From positions 101,803,982 through 101,867,981 of the forward strand of contig CM051457.1 in assembly GCA_028274465.1 (NCBI GenBank): a stretch of DNA of 64,000 nucleotides. Direction: 5' to 3'. Under the pieces are notes generated by a model. The model did no database searches. It was not told the DNA's origin and was given only the letters and a program-made list of their open reading frames with translations. The position numbers were made by a program, and so were the translations under genes. This DNA is from Plantago ovata (Eukaryota > Streptophyta > Magnoliopsida > Lamiales > Plantaginaceae). Shown in pieces: positions 53,668 through 64,000 of this stretch (within the stretch, counting starts at the first letter, position 1; every line of letters begins with the position of its first letter).

Positions 53668-54920
53668 TGATGACAGTGTTTTTTACACTATCATTCGGGT
53701 CTTTTTCACCAATTTAGCTATCCTCTTGAATGCATTTTAGTGCATTTTGTTAGAATAGTGTCACGTTTCCATTTTCTTTGATATTTTCAGGTTTTAGGTG
53801 AAAATCGCACTTTTGGATGTAAATCATGGCGAAACAAAGAAGTTTTGACGCAACCAGATCATCTGTGGTGTGTCAAGGAGTACCGGGACGAGTTTCCAGG
53901 CTAAAAGACCAAGTTTCGGAGCTCAAAACCGTGCCAAAGGCCAAAATCGAAGATCCGGAGGAAGAAAAGGCACGGGCAACTCTCTGCCCGTGCCAGGTGC
54001 ACCACATGGGAGGTTTCGACAGCACTATATATATTTGTAAAAGTTGCGAATTTTCATATCTTAGATCATTTTTTTGCCGACTTAAACCCTAGAGCTTGTT
54101 CTGAGTATTTTTTCTCTTAGAACAATTGATTCTTAGTGATTTGGGAGCATTGAGTAGAGATTTGGACATCAATTGATCTCACCTTGCTAGATCTTTGTGA
54201 GTTTAGCAATTCACCGGAGATTGACAACCTTTGGTGGTAACTTTGTATCTCACAATTTCTGCTATTTATCTTTCAATTCAACTATGTTTTCTTATATGAT
54301 TGCTATTGTTGTTTATGATTTTGATATGAGTAGCTAAACATCTAGTTGGTGATAGTATGTAAATTCATAGCTAGGGTTCATATTATGCATGATTGAGTTT
54401 ATGAGTCTTTTACTTGTTTTATTGTTATATTCGAATCTTTGATCCGACTAAGCCAAATATCTTCGTAGAAAAGTGTTGGAAACACTAGGACAATTCAAGA
54501 TCATCGTTTTCAATTTCTTCAATTACAAGTACTGCTTGAACTAAGACTGACAACCTTAGCCAAGTATTAGTATAGATAGGAAGCTTTCAAAATACACGTC
54601 TACAAATCTGTCTTTTGGTATTTGTTAATTAGAATCACTTTTAAAGTAGTACGATTTGCACTTTCATGCATAATTAGATCCCGATGCTTAGAATGAGCAT
54701 ACTATCACCAGCTCTCATCATATATTGCTAAGTCAAGCATTGATAAATTTGTTTTCTGAATTTATATAGTTAGTTATTTAGTTAAAGCTAGTTTAGTCCC
54801 TAGAGATCGACACTCGAGGTCATCTTACCTCTGCACTACGTGTTTTGTGTAGTTGTGAGTTGCCCTTTGGCTTTCAAACAAATTTATTTGATTGTTCGAG
54901 TCTGACAATCTCGTTCATCA
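53668..54920 (+). repeat. LTR of the Athila-like gypsy, 1253 bp
   Basis: It has TGATGACAGTG...CGTTCATCA ends. A primer site follows 3 bases after, so it acts as a 5' LTR, yet a polypurine tract precedes it, as for a 3' LTR. A TATA-like 'actatatatatttg' lies at about 54023. The only ORF inside (53826-54092) has no known domain. Confidence 0.7.
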
Positions 54921-54923
54921 AAT

Positions 54924-54941
54924 TGGCGCCGCTGCCGGGGA
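54924..54941 (+). other. Primer-binding site
   Basis: TGGCGCCGCTGCCGGGGA complements the 3' end of plant tRNA-Asp with one difference (GCT for GTT). Confidence 0.75.
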
Positions 54942-55103
54942 CTATAACTCCTTTTTACTCTTTAGCTTGTTTATATTTTCAGCATTCAATTTCCAGGAGA
55001 AGTGATCTTAGTTGTTTAGTTTAGAAGTTGAATTCCAAATTTTGGTCAGAACTAACAGGACTGATTTTTGGTTGTGAGTTACTCCTGTCACAGATATCCA
55101 GGT

Positions 55104-55916
55104 ATGACGTCCATGAGGGCTCGCATGAAGCCCCAATTTTCGCAGGTTAAGAGAGGATCAACTATATACCTGGAGGATGAGTTAACTGGGTATGAGGTGA
55201 CAAGTTCCATGGTAAGGAACATACCAAGGTTTGAGGAAGGAGTAGGGATGAATCCATTGAGTTTTATTCGATCCTATGAGAAGGAAATAGCCCGTATTCC
55301 AGCGAAAGGGTTTACAGAGGACCAAGTATGCAGGAAATTATTCTCTTTCGCCTTGGGGTATGAGCCAAGGCTGTGGATGGAAAGGTTAGCACCAGGATCA
55401 CTGAAGACTTGGCACCAAGTAGTAGAGGAGTTCTTGGCGCGATTTATGCCTTACCAAGAGACAATGGCCTTGCGAGGAAGGATTGAACACTTCAAGCAAG
55501 GAGAAGATGAGCGGTTTTGTGACACCTATGATCGGTTTGAGAAGTATAAACAAGAGTGCCCCCATCACCGTTTCGACGATGGGGAGTTGATTTGGCATTT
55601 TGTTGGGGGGTTACGTGATGAGGTTAGGCCTAAGGTGGATGGGTTGTGCGGATGATTGGAAGAATGTACGGTTGAAGAAGCAGAAATGGTCTTCCGTAAG
55701 TACGCCAGAGGATCCGTGCAGTCTGAGAGAGTAACACCAAGTCACATCGCCAGTGAGAGACTAAACCAAGGTGAAGCTGAAAGCTTATCTGAGGAGTTTG
55801 GAGAAGAAGATATTAGCCAGGAGGATGAACTTGCAATTTATGCAGGAATTAAATCCACTAAGAGTGTATTTGAAATCGCACATGCAAGACAAAAGTTGAA
55901 CAGAACCTTCGTATAG
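55104..55916 (+). pseudogene. Athila-like gag
   Basis: From the ATG at 55104: MTSMRARMKPQF, then NPLSFIRSYEKEIARIPAKG, LFSFALGYEPRLWMERLAPG, VEEFLARFMPYQ and ALRGRIEHFKQGEDERFCD. This is the retrotransposon gag domain. A TGA at 55653 interrupts it, and the frame continues to 55916. No zinc knuckle is seen before the frame closes. It would form the virus-like particle core. Confidence 0.75.
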
Positions 55917-55954
55917 CACAGGATTTTGAGGTTGTAGCAGTAACTCAGAGGCTA

Positions 55955-56755
55955 ATGGAGGAAGTCAGTTTGTTAAAGTGTGAAAAGGTAGGAGAAATTC
56001 ATGCACAAGAGTTCGGAGGCCAAAACACAGGGGACGCCCCACTGGACGTGAGGGGCGGTCCGCCTGGTGTGGGGGGCGGTGCGCCCCTCACCAGCAGAAA
56101 CGAGACCGTCCCTCTGGCCACCGTAGGCGGACCGCATGGTGTGGGGGGCGGTCCGCCCCACAGCCCCAGAGAGCTGGGGACGCCCCTGCCATTCCCAGGC
56201 GCACCGCCTGAGGTGGGGGGCGGTCCGCCCCACAGCTCCAGGGAGCTGGATGACCCCAGCTCCCCGATTTCGTCCGTCATCGACAACCTTCATGATGCGG
56301 AGCACATCCCAGCGGTTACCACCGAGATCCCTGAGTTCGAGGAAGTAAACCTACTCCTCCGTAGTGGAAAGGTAACTAAAATCCCTAATTTTGTACGTCC
56401 TAAACATGCTAAATCTACTGTGACTAACAATGCAGGGATAATTAAGGAGAAGGATGTTGGTGAGGGCTCGACAGGCCCTCAAGTGCAGGACGATGCACCC
56501 CGCACATCTGAAGACGGCGACAACGATGGTGAGAAGGGGGACACACCAAATATAGACGAGGGACTTCATAAGTCTCCCAACCCTTATGTGCCCCCGAAAC
56601 CTCACATGCCATTCCCTGGTAGGATCAAGCCATCCAAGAAAGATATATACAGGAGTCACCGCTATTCAAGCGCCTCTCTAAAGTCGAAGTTAATGTTCCT
56701 CTATTGGAGCTCATCCAAAATGTTCCGGCCTATACGAAGTCCTTTCGGGAGGTGA
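55955..56755 (+). pseudogene. Gag-pol linker with Gly/Pro-rich repeats
   Basis: A different frame from gag. Residues 20-105 are Gly/Pro repeats (GGPPGVGGGAPL and similar) encoded by a GC-rich inverted motif array, then an acidic linker and FPGRIKPSKKDIYRSHRYS. There is no enzymatic motif. The frame shifts near 56700 into the protease. Confidence 0.6.
56035..56240. repeat. GC-rich hairpin motif array (gag linker)
   Basis: At least six copies of ggcgg(t/a)ccgcc / gggcggtgcgcc type motifs, each a near-palindrome, are spaced about 35 bp apart. The same motif family recurs at 60625-60870. Confidence 0.85.
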
Positions 56756-57207
56756 AGAACAATAAAAGGATTGCACTAGGGGGAGACGCGACCGGGATGG
56801 AGACAATGAATTCTATAGCAGGGCTTCCTGCGAAGCAAAGAGACCCAGGGAGCTTCATCATAGATATTACCATGGGGAATGGACGGTCCACCAAGGCTAT
56901 GCTCGACTTAGGAGCCAGCATCAACCTGATGCCCTACTCAGTATACAAAGCCCTAGACCTTGGGGAAATGCAGCCAACCGAGATGGTTGTACAGATGGCA
57001 TACCAAAGCGTGAAACGTCCTATGGGAATAATTGAGGATATCCTCGTGAAGGTAGACAAACTATTAATTCCTACATATTTTGTAGTGATGAAGTCATCCG
57101 AGGAAGGAAAGAGCCATGTCCGCGAACACGTGGTGCTGCTTGGAAGACCATTCATGGCCACTACCAATACATGCCTTGGACTACAAGGCAAGAAAATCAC
57201 CATGTAG
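56704..57207 (+). pseudogene. Athila-like aspartic protease
   Basis: The frame contains RDPGSFIIDITMGN, the catalytic block AMLDLGASINLMP, and LLGRPFMATTNTC near the end. DLGA in place of D(S/T)GA is normal for this lineage. It ends at a TAG (57205) that separates it from reverse transcriptase in the same frame. Confidence 0.8.
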
Positions 57208-59211
57208 GTAATGGGTGAGAAAATTCAATTGGTAGGATGCAGTATAGTCGATAAAGAAGTTATAGAAGAATTGAAGTTTATTGATTGCTATGATTCTGTG
57301 ATTTCTGAATTTCACCATTGCCATGATAATATTGAACCTCTTGAAGAGGCACTAACCATGCAGGTAGAGATGTGTTACATGTCTGAGGTAGCAAGGGAAC
57401 TAGTTGAGAGAATGGATAGCACACCCGAAATCCCATTCGGAGAAGAGGTGCTTGAACCCATAGAGGAATAAGAGGGAGATAACCGACTTCCAGAAGAGCC
57501 TAGCTTAGAACTAAAACCCCTTCCTGGGCACCTTAAGTATGTTTACTTAGGGGAAAATGAGAAAAAACCTGTAATAATCTCTTCACACCTATCTAGCATA
57601 GAAGAAGGTAGGCTAGTCCATGTCCTGAAGAAAAATTATGCAGCCATAGGATGGGAAATTAGTGATATAAAGGGGATAAGCCCTACACGGTGTGTGCACA
57701 ATATCACTCTAGAACAAGATGCCAAACCCGTTAGGCAACCTCAGCGTAGGATAAACCCAACCATGCAAGAAGTAGTGAAGAAGGAGGTGATTAAGTTGCT
57801 AGATGTCGATATGATCTACCCCATTCCTGATAGTAGGTGGGTAAGCCCCGTACATGTTGTACCTAAGAAGTCTGGGATTACAGTAGAGGAGAATGAGAAG
57901 GGAGAGCTAGTACCAGTTAGGAAAACCACAGGTTGGCGGATGTGCATTGACTATAGGAGATTAAATGCCGCCACAAAGAAAGAACACTTTCCTCTCCCAT
58001 TTATTGATGACATGTTGAACCGCCTCGCGGGGTGGAAATTTTATTGTTTCCTTGATGGCTTGTCAGGTTTCTATCAAATTCCGATTGCGCCAGAGGATCA
58101 GGAGAAGACAACATTCACTTGCCCTTTCGGAACGTTTGCTTATAGGAGAATGCCATTTGGGCTATGTAACGCCCCCACCAGTTTTGAAAGGTGCTTGCTT
58201 CCTGTTTTTTCTGATATGGTGACTAAGTTTGTTGAGGTTTTCATGGATGATGTTTCCCTTTTTGGTAATTCGTTTGATGAATGCTTGCATAGATTAGATC
58301 TTGTTCACAAAAGGTGTATCGAATGCAATTTAACTCTAAGTTGGGAGAAAAGTCATTACATGGTTAGGGAAGACATTGTTCTAGGACATGTGGTCTCCGA
58401 TAGGGGGATCGAAGTTGATAAGGCAAAGATAGAAATAATTGAGAATCTTCCCCCACCCACTTGTGTCAAAGAACTTCAGTCTTTTCTTGGTCATGTAGGA
58501 TTCCATAGGAGGTTTATCAAAGATTTTTCGAAAATTGCAAAACCCTTAAGCAACTTGCTTGCAAAAGATGTGAGTTCCGATTTTTCTAAAGATTGCTTAG
58601 AAGCCTTTAACACACTTAAGGCAAGATTAATTACTGCTCCTATAGTTGTGGCACCTAATTGGAAACTTCCTTTCGAGATAATGTGTGATGCCTCAAGTTT
58701 TTCTATGGGGGCTGTTTTATGCCAAAAGGTACACAAGAAGTATCGTGTGATTTACTATGTTAGTAAGACCCTAGACTCAGCTCAAGTTAACTATACAACT
58801 ACTGAAAAAGAATTTTTAGCTGTTGTTTTTGCCTTACAAAAGTTTAGGTCTTATTTGTTAGGACACCCTGTGAATGTCCACACTGATCATGCTGCTTTAA
58901 GACATTTAATAGCTAAACAAGATTCTAAGCCAAGATTAATCCGTTGGGTCTTATTGTTACAAGACTTTGATTTGACCATAGTGGATAGAGCTAGTAAGGA
59001 AAATTGCATAGCTCACTTGTCTAGAATTCCAAATATCCCCGTAGATGCAATTCCTGTTAATGAGGATCTCCCCGATGAACACTTGATGAGAGTAGATGAA
59101 GAGCCATGGTATGCTGATATTGTGAATTATTTGGTTACGGGTATTTGCCCAACTAATTTCTCAGCCTCTGATAGGAGAGCACTCTCAAAACAGTGCAGGT
59201 TTTACATATAG
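57208..59211 (+). pseudogene. Athila-like reverse transcriptase and RNase H
   Basis: Same frame as the protease. A TAA at 57469 interrupts the connector. From 57694: [58 protein letters not shown] and the catalytic FMDDVSLFG, so all reverse-transcriptase blocks are present. RNase H has [25 protein letters not shown] and [10 protein letters not shown]. It ends with a TAG at 59209. This is the best preserved polymerase in the window. Confidence 0.85.
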
Positions 59212-60478
59212 GATGATCTGAACCTTCTTAGAGAAGGGGCTGATGGAATCTTGAGGAGGTGTGTTCCACAAGGAGAACAACAAAGTGTACTGAGTCATTG
59301 CCATGAGCTTCAGTGCAGCGGACACTACAGTGGGGCTAAAACAGCCCGTAAGGTGTTACAACTGGATTTTTTTGGCCATCCATGCACCGAGATGCGAGGG
59401 AATTTGTGAAGAATTGTGACCCATGTCAGCGAGGGGGCAATATTGGGAAGAAGGAAGAAATGCCCCAGCAAGGGAATCTAGTGGTAGAAACTTTTGATGT
59501 ATGGGGAATTGATTTCATGGGACCATTCTCATCAAGCTCGGGATATGAGTACATTCTAGTCGCGGTGGACTACGTAACTAAGTGGGTGGAGGCAATCCCC
59601 ACTAGGAAGAATGATGCTTCGGTAGTCTTGAAATTCTTGAAGGATGTGATTTTCACCCGGTTTGGAGTTCCTAGAACAATTATCAGTGATAGAGGTTCTC
59701 ACTTCGTCAACCGTTCCTTTGCCTCACTTATTAAGAAATACAACGCTACCCATAATGTTTCTACACCATATCATCCACAGACTTCTGGGCAAGTAGAGGT
59801 TAGCAAACGGAAAAGCTCCCACCCACCAGAGCAGGACCTATCTAGCAAACAATCGCTTTATCCATACATTATGTTGCATCTTCGATCAAAGATACAAAGA
59901 TCCTTAAGCGTGTGGTGAAGCCTAGCAGGAAAGATTGGGCTGGAAAAATGAATAATGCGCTTTGGGCGTATAGAACCAGCTACAAAACAGTAATCGGCAC
60001 CACTCCGTACAGACTAGTGTTTGGGAAAGCATGCCACCTTCCGGTTGAGCTGGAACACCGAGCTTATTGGGCAATAAAGGAGCTAAACCTTAATATGGGA
60101 AAAGCTGGGGAAGAAAGGTTGATGCAACTCAACGAGCTTGATGAACTACGCATCGGTGCCTATGAGAACTCCAAGCTTTACAAGGAACACACCAAAAAGT
60201 ATCACGACCGTGGCATTGTGCGGAAAGAGTTGATCCCTGGTCAGAATGCCTTAGTGTTCAACTCCAGACTTCGCTTATTTCCAGGGAAGCTCCGTACTCG
60301 ATGGGATGGACCATACGAGATTTTCCAAGTTGCTCCCCATGGAGCTGTAGAACTCTTGGACCCGAAGACTGGCGACACCTTTAAGGTGAATGGGCAACGT
60401 GTGAAACCATACTTTGAGCTTCCCAGTGATCAAGTGGAGGTTGATCACCTCGACCTCACCACTCCCACCTTCACATGA
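59212..60478 (+). pseudogene. Athila-like integrase
   Basis: The zinc-binding HCHELQCSGHYSGAKT...CDPCQRGG block is split by a frameshift in a T run near 59370. Frame 59382-59918 has [16 protein letters not shown] and QTSGQVEV (catalytic D, D, E). Right after VEVS, roughly 85 bp of foreign-looking sequence breaks the helix, and the frame resumes at about 59905-60478 with [38 protein letters not shown] and KLRTRWDGPYE. No chromodomain follows. Confidence 0.8.
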
Positions 60479-60624
60479 GAGTATGTAGCTTGTAGTTTTT
60501 CCCTTTTTGAGTCTTTAGTTGTTTTTCCCTTTGTGTTAGAGTATGTTTTTGGTGATAAGATAGGTAAAAAGTTGATATTTTTGTATTCGGAGATGATTAA
60601 CTCGGAGCCAAGGTTCTGCCGCTC

Positions 60625-60870
60625 CCCGGTGGACCGCCCCCCACACAGGGCGGTGCGCCTGGGAGAGGCAGAACACCTGGGCGCTTCTGCCGCTCCCAGG
60701 CGGACCGCCCCACACGGGGCGGTGCGCCTGGGAAGGGCAGAACGCCTGGGCGTTCTGCCCTTCACAGGCGCACCGCCCCTCACCCGGGGCAGTGCGCCCG
60801 GGAAAGGTAGAGGCCTGGGCGCCCCTGGGCACCCTAGGCGGACCGCCCCTCACATGGGGCGGTGCGCCTG
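60625..60870. repeat. GC-rich hairpin motif array (3' non-coding)
   Basis: About eight copies of (a)ggcggaccgcccc / ggggcggtgcgcctggg alternate in orientation. They match the array in the gag linker. It lies between integrase and the polypurine tract. Confidence 0.85.
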
Positions 60871-61062
60871 AGGGCGCCAGTGATCCGGGTACCCAGATTT
60901 GACTCCGGACACCAAGAATCACCCTCGTATGCAACCATATTGACCTTTTTACCCTTTTTATCACCCGTCTTGGTTTATCACGAGTTTCATTGAGTAATAC
61001 AGGTTACAGGTACTTTTCCAGCTCTCACCCAATATCCACTTTCGGCGTTCGGGACGTACGAT

Positions 61063-61087
61063 GAAGTTCAAGTTTGGGGGGGGGGGT
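61063..61087 (+). other. G-rich tract near the element 3' end
   Basis: agttcaagtttggggggggg resembles a polypurine tract, but no LTR start follows within the next 440 bp. Confidence 0.45.
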
Positions 61088-61530
61088 TATCTCTGGGTAT
61101 TCCAATGACGTATATTTCTCATTTCAACTCGTTATTCTTAGGATTGAGTGTGTTCGCATGCATTCATCCTTAGTCTAGTTTTGCATGATATTGTGTGGAG
61201 TTTATTGTCAAATTTTTTGAACTTTTTTATTGTATAGACTAAGTGTTTGTGACCATTGACCATACATTGCATCTCTATGGAATAGTTTGAGGTTTGTCTC
61301 GCTTGGCTTGTCATATTCGTATGTGCACTAGTTAAACTTGGTAGTCTCGACATCACTATGTGGTGTTTTCTCTACTGCGGTTCGCGAAGGTCTTATAAAA
61401 TGTTGCATGTTAGAGTCTTTGGTTGTATTCTCGTGTAATTATGTACCTAAGAGGCAACAAGTCATCACCTTGCTTTTGGAAATTGATAAATACCTAGTAA
61501 GGAGGTAGAGTGAGGTGTGTGATCTATTAG

Positions 61531-62366
61531 TGTTGAAAAATGTCCAGTCCGCATGTACGAACTGGAGCGGTCTAAGAGCGCGACAAAGCATCATAGGCCG
61601 TCCCTCAAGGGGCGCGACCACACCCAAGTATGTCACTAAGGTGTGGTTTGACCAACATAGGGTCCGACCATCACTAAGAGGACAACCCTCAAAATAAGCT
61701 CATCACAAGGACAAAGCAGCTATTGAGCTCGAGGAGCATCTCTGGGGCTCGAGGAGGCCTTACGTCAAGGTAACACTCTGTGAGAGAAACTAGGCAAAGC
61801 ACTACTCGGACCACCAACGTAAGAGGAAGGCACGAGGACACCTGGACGACCACCATGGTCGCTCCCAGTGGGACCCCGTCCTCCAGATTACTAAGTGGGA
61901 CCCGAAATGACCATCTTGCCCTCTCAACCCTAGCCAAGATGTTTGGGCCAAGGCCCATGGACCACCTTAATGGGCTTGGGCCTAAGGAGGCTTCAATCCC
62001 GTCCGGACACTTGTCACGATCCTACAAGGGCTGACCTCAAAAGTCTACGAGTATATAAAGGACTCATTCATTACCCAGCGGGTAAGCATTAACACCTCTC
62101 ACCTACCACTCACCCACCACATTTACTACTCGTACTAGGGAAGCCTCTCAACTCCATACTCGTAAAGTCGTCACTCCGGTCTGATATCTTACAGACCGGG
62201 CAAGAGACACTAACGCCCCCCCCCCCTCAAGTATATTTAAGGTACGAGGAAGCTACGAGAAGGTTCATTACCTATTCAAGAGGAACACTACATGAAGAAG
62301 AATTAAAATAGCTTAGATTGACGATCCATTGCGAACTTAGAAAGAAGTACGAATTACCCTTCAACA
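61531..62366 (+). repeat. 5' LTR, 836 bp
   Basis: TGTTGAA...TTCAACA perfect inverted ends. TATA box gtatataaagg at about 62050. A C-rich run at 62216-62226. It is followed by tttggcgctgtctgtgag, similar to the primer-site region of the LARD (35700). Confidence 0.7.
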
Positions 62367-62453
62367 TTTGGCGCTGTCTGTGAGAATCGACACAAAAGGT
62401 CATTCCTAGCCCTACTGGTTGAGCCATCACCCTCCTCGTGACCCTTCACGAAT

Positions 62454-64000
62454 ATGCCTCCGAGAAGAAGCAACCGTCTTGCTAATGCACCACCCAGGAA
62501 TCCTCCTCGACCTAGGGGTCGTCCCCCTAGTAACGGTCGAGGAGGAGGAACGGCTGCTGCTCCGAGGGCACCGAGAAATAACAATGTTGTAAGGAACCAA
62601 GATTACAGGAAGGGGGCATTCACTAATGTCACCAACTCCCAAAATGAAAGATCGGGGGAAAACAACCCGCAAGGAGTCCCAGTAGGAAGTTCCTATGGAG
62701 CGTTGAGAGTCTCAAACAACGCCGAGCCTAGGGGGAAGCCTCCTCCGGTAGCAATCAATCAACCTCCCGTAGCAGTGAACCCTCCTCAACCGGCCGCATT
62801 GAACTTCACCCTTCCTGATGGACGCGTAGTCCGACCATCAGATTTCGGGATGGGCGAAGCTCAATACTGCTTGTTCCTTCTCACATTACAAGGATATGTG
62901 GGGGGTAATGAGGCTGCTAGAGTTAATGCTGAGATCCAGGCTCGAGGAGCACAACAAACGCCAGTACTAGAGCAACCTCGTGACACCCTGGTCGCTCCTC
63001 GTCAATCCCAAGGAAGAGCACCAGTTGCCCAAGATGAAGCACATTCGAGAGACAACACAAGGCCGATCCAATCTCGACTTGGACCATCAAGAGTTCAATC
63101 GAGGTTAGGACCTCAAGGTGCCCCAGATGACTTGAGAGATTTGATCGATAGAAGGATACGGGCATCATTACAAAATGTATCTCAACAAGAAAATAGAGCT
63201 GAGGTGGCTGCTACACCACCCGCTCTCCCCAATCAAGTTACGCCCAACCAAGTAACTCCTCAAAACCAACAAGAAGCGGTGGCAGAGAATCAAGCATTGA
63301 GAACAGTAGCTGAGGTAACCCCCTTGATCGACCCGATCACGGGGAGGAGGCTCACTCTGGAGGAACTCAACGCAAGGAAGTCTGCACTTGATGCTCAGAT
63401 AGAGACTCTACGAGGAAGTGTCCAAGAGAAAGAGCAAGACCATGATCCGAGCCCTTCGTGCGACGAGATTAGGAGCCACCAAGCCAAAATCGAAAGAGGG
63501 TTCCCCACCTTCGAAAGCTATGATGGGACAAGTTGTCCGAAGGAGTACTTGGTAAGATTTGGCACTAAAATGGATGCTTAAGGTCATGATTCAAGGACCA
63601 AAGCACTCCACTTCCCGACTAACCTCTCTGGAGAAGCCATGAAGTGGTGGTCGCGCCTCCCTCATCGATCCATCAAGTCATATAGAGATCTCTGCAAGGA
63701 GTTCTCTAAGCGTTTCGAGAAGGTGATGAATGCCAAGAGAAGAGTGAGGTACTTGGCTAAAATTGTTCAGAGAAACAATGAGGACTAGAGGGACTTCATC
63801 AATCGCTTCCATGAAGCAGCCCTCCAAGTTGAAGATCACTCGATCAATGAGAGGAAAGAATATTTGTATGGTAACACTACCAACATCAAGTTCCAAGACG
63901 TACTCTCAGCATCGTGTGTGGAGAATGAAGCACAACTTGCCAAGGTTTGCAAGGATTTCCTCGAGGCTGAGGAATTTCGAAAAACCGTCACAGTGAGAAC
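62454..64000 (+). pseudogene. Gypsy gag, partial
   Basis: From MPPRRSNRLANAPP the first 300 residues are Pro/Arg/Gln-rich linker. The gag domain follows: KIERGFPTFESYDGTSCPKE, KALHFPTNLSGEAMKWWSRL and YRDLCKEFSKRF. One frame runs to the window edge but has TAA at 63579 and TAG at 63786. Both can arise by single substitutions, so this copy is inactive. The Tat-like position of the gag domain after a long N-terminal linker is an inference. Confidence 0.75.

Larger units (their letters stand above)
53668..61530 (+). mobile_element. Athila-like Ty3/gypsy element, 3' LTR outside the window
   Basis: Order: 5' LTR, primer site, gag, spacer, protease, reverse transcriptase, RNase H, integrase, GC-rich repeats, G-rich polypurine-like tract, 3' non-coding region. 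There is no chromodomain. The protease DLGA signature and the tRNA-Asp-type primer site suit the Athila lineage. No env-like ORF is present. Stops and frameshifts break the polyprotein. Another gypsy is inserted at 61531. Confidence 0.75.
61531..64000 (+). mobile_element. 5' half of a Ty3/gypsy element (continues past the window)
   Basis: 5' LTR 61531-62366, primer-site region at 62369, then a long gag. The element runs off the right edge. It interrupts the 3' part of the Athila-like element and is therefore younger. Confidence 0.75.

Noticed and set aside
61063..61087. A polypurine tract marking the 3' LTR start of the Athila-like element
   Set aside because: No TGATGACA-like LTR start follows before 61531, so the true 3' LTR probably lies beyond the later insertion.
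53668..61530. An integrated plant virus (pararetrovirus)
   Set aside because: LTRs, a tRNA-Asp-type primer site, an integrase and gag-protease-RT-RNase H-integrase order indicate a gypsy retrotransposon. No movement or coat protein motifs were seen.

Overview
This window is nuclear DNA from a flowering plant, most likely a eudicot. The evidence is a seven-exon sesquiterpene synthase gene of the TPS-a type, a CYP76-like cytochrome P450, many plant-type LTR retrotransposons (copia, Ty3/gypsy Tat-like and Athila-like, LARD and TRIM derivatives), a CACTA transposon, a tRNA-derived SINE and several MITE families in AT-rich intergenic DNA. The species cannot be named from the sequence. Only two loci derive from ordinary host genes, and both are damaged. 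Nearly everything else is mobile DNA, much of it nested.

Layout. 1-2131: 3' part of a gypsy element with a minus-strand antisense ORF and its 3' LTR. About 2.1-13.6 kb: an old, multi-kilobase inverted repeat (centre about 10.53 kb) that has been a landing pad for at least seven smaller elements. These include members of a 9-bp-TSD, Mutator-like family that carry arrays of the palindrome AGCTCCGATCGGAGCT. 13.58-16.67 kb: a CACTA remnant. 17.7 kb: a SINE. 18.3-25.06 kb: a LINE fragment split by a solo LTR that is itself split by a copia element (19476-24427). 25646-27948: terpene synthase. 28.08-49.44 kb: a 5'-truncatable nest in which an old minus-strand copia was hit by a second copia (28591-33509), a short non-autonomous gypsy (34336-44652) and a 2.3 kb LTR-like insert (44777-47070). 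The gypsy contains a 7.8 kb LARD (35209-42998), which contains a TRIM with 5S rRNA-derived sequence (39395-40038). 49649-51156: P450 pseudogene. 51.6-53.2 kb: a TRIM and TIR elements. 53.2-61.5 kb: an Athila-like gypsy. 61531 to the end: the 5' half of another gypsy element.

How the parts relate. The terpene synthase (plus strand) and the P450 (minus strand) are convergent. If the copia nest between them is removed, their stop codons lie only about 0.35 kb apart, so this looks like a small terpene synthase/P450 pair that was split by transposition and has decayed. The synthase is almost intact: its exons are of canonical size and the clear lesion is one missing base in exon 5. The P450 has several lesions. 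The two copia copies on either side of the synthase belong to one family, lie in opposite orientation, and share the same deletion of the reverse-transcriptase core. The family was therefore probably mobilised in trans.

Limits: homology calls are from motif recognition, with no database search. Boundaries supported by target-site duplications are precise; others are approximate. Mismatch counts are by eye.
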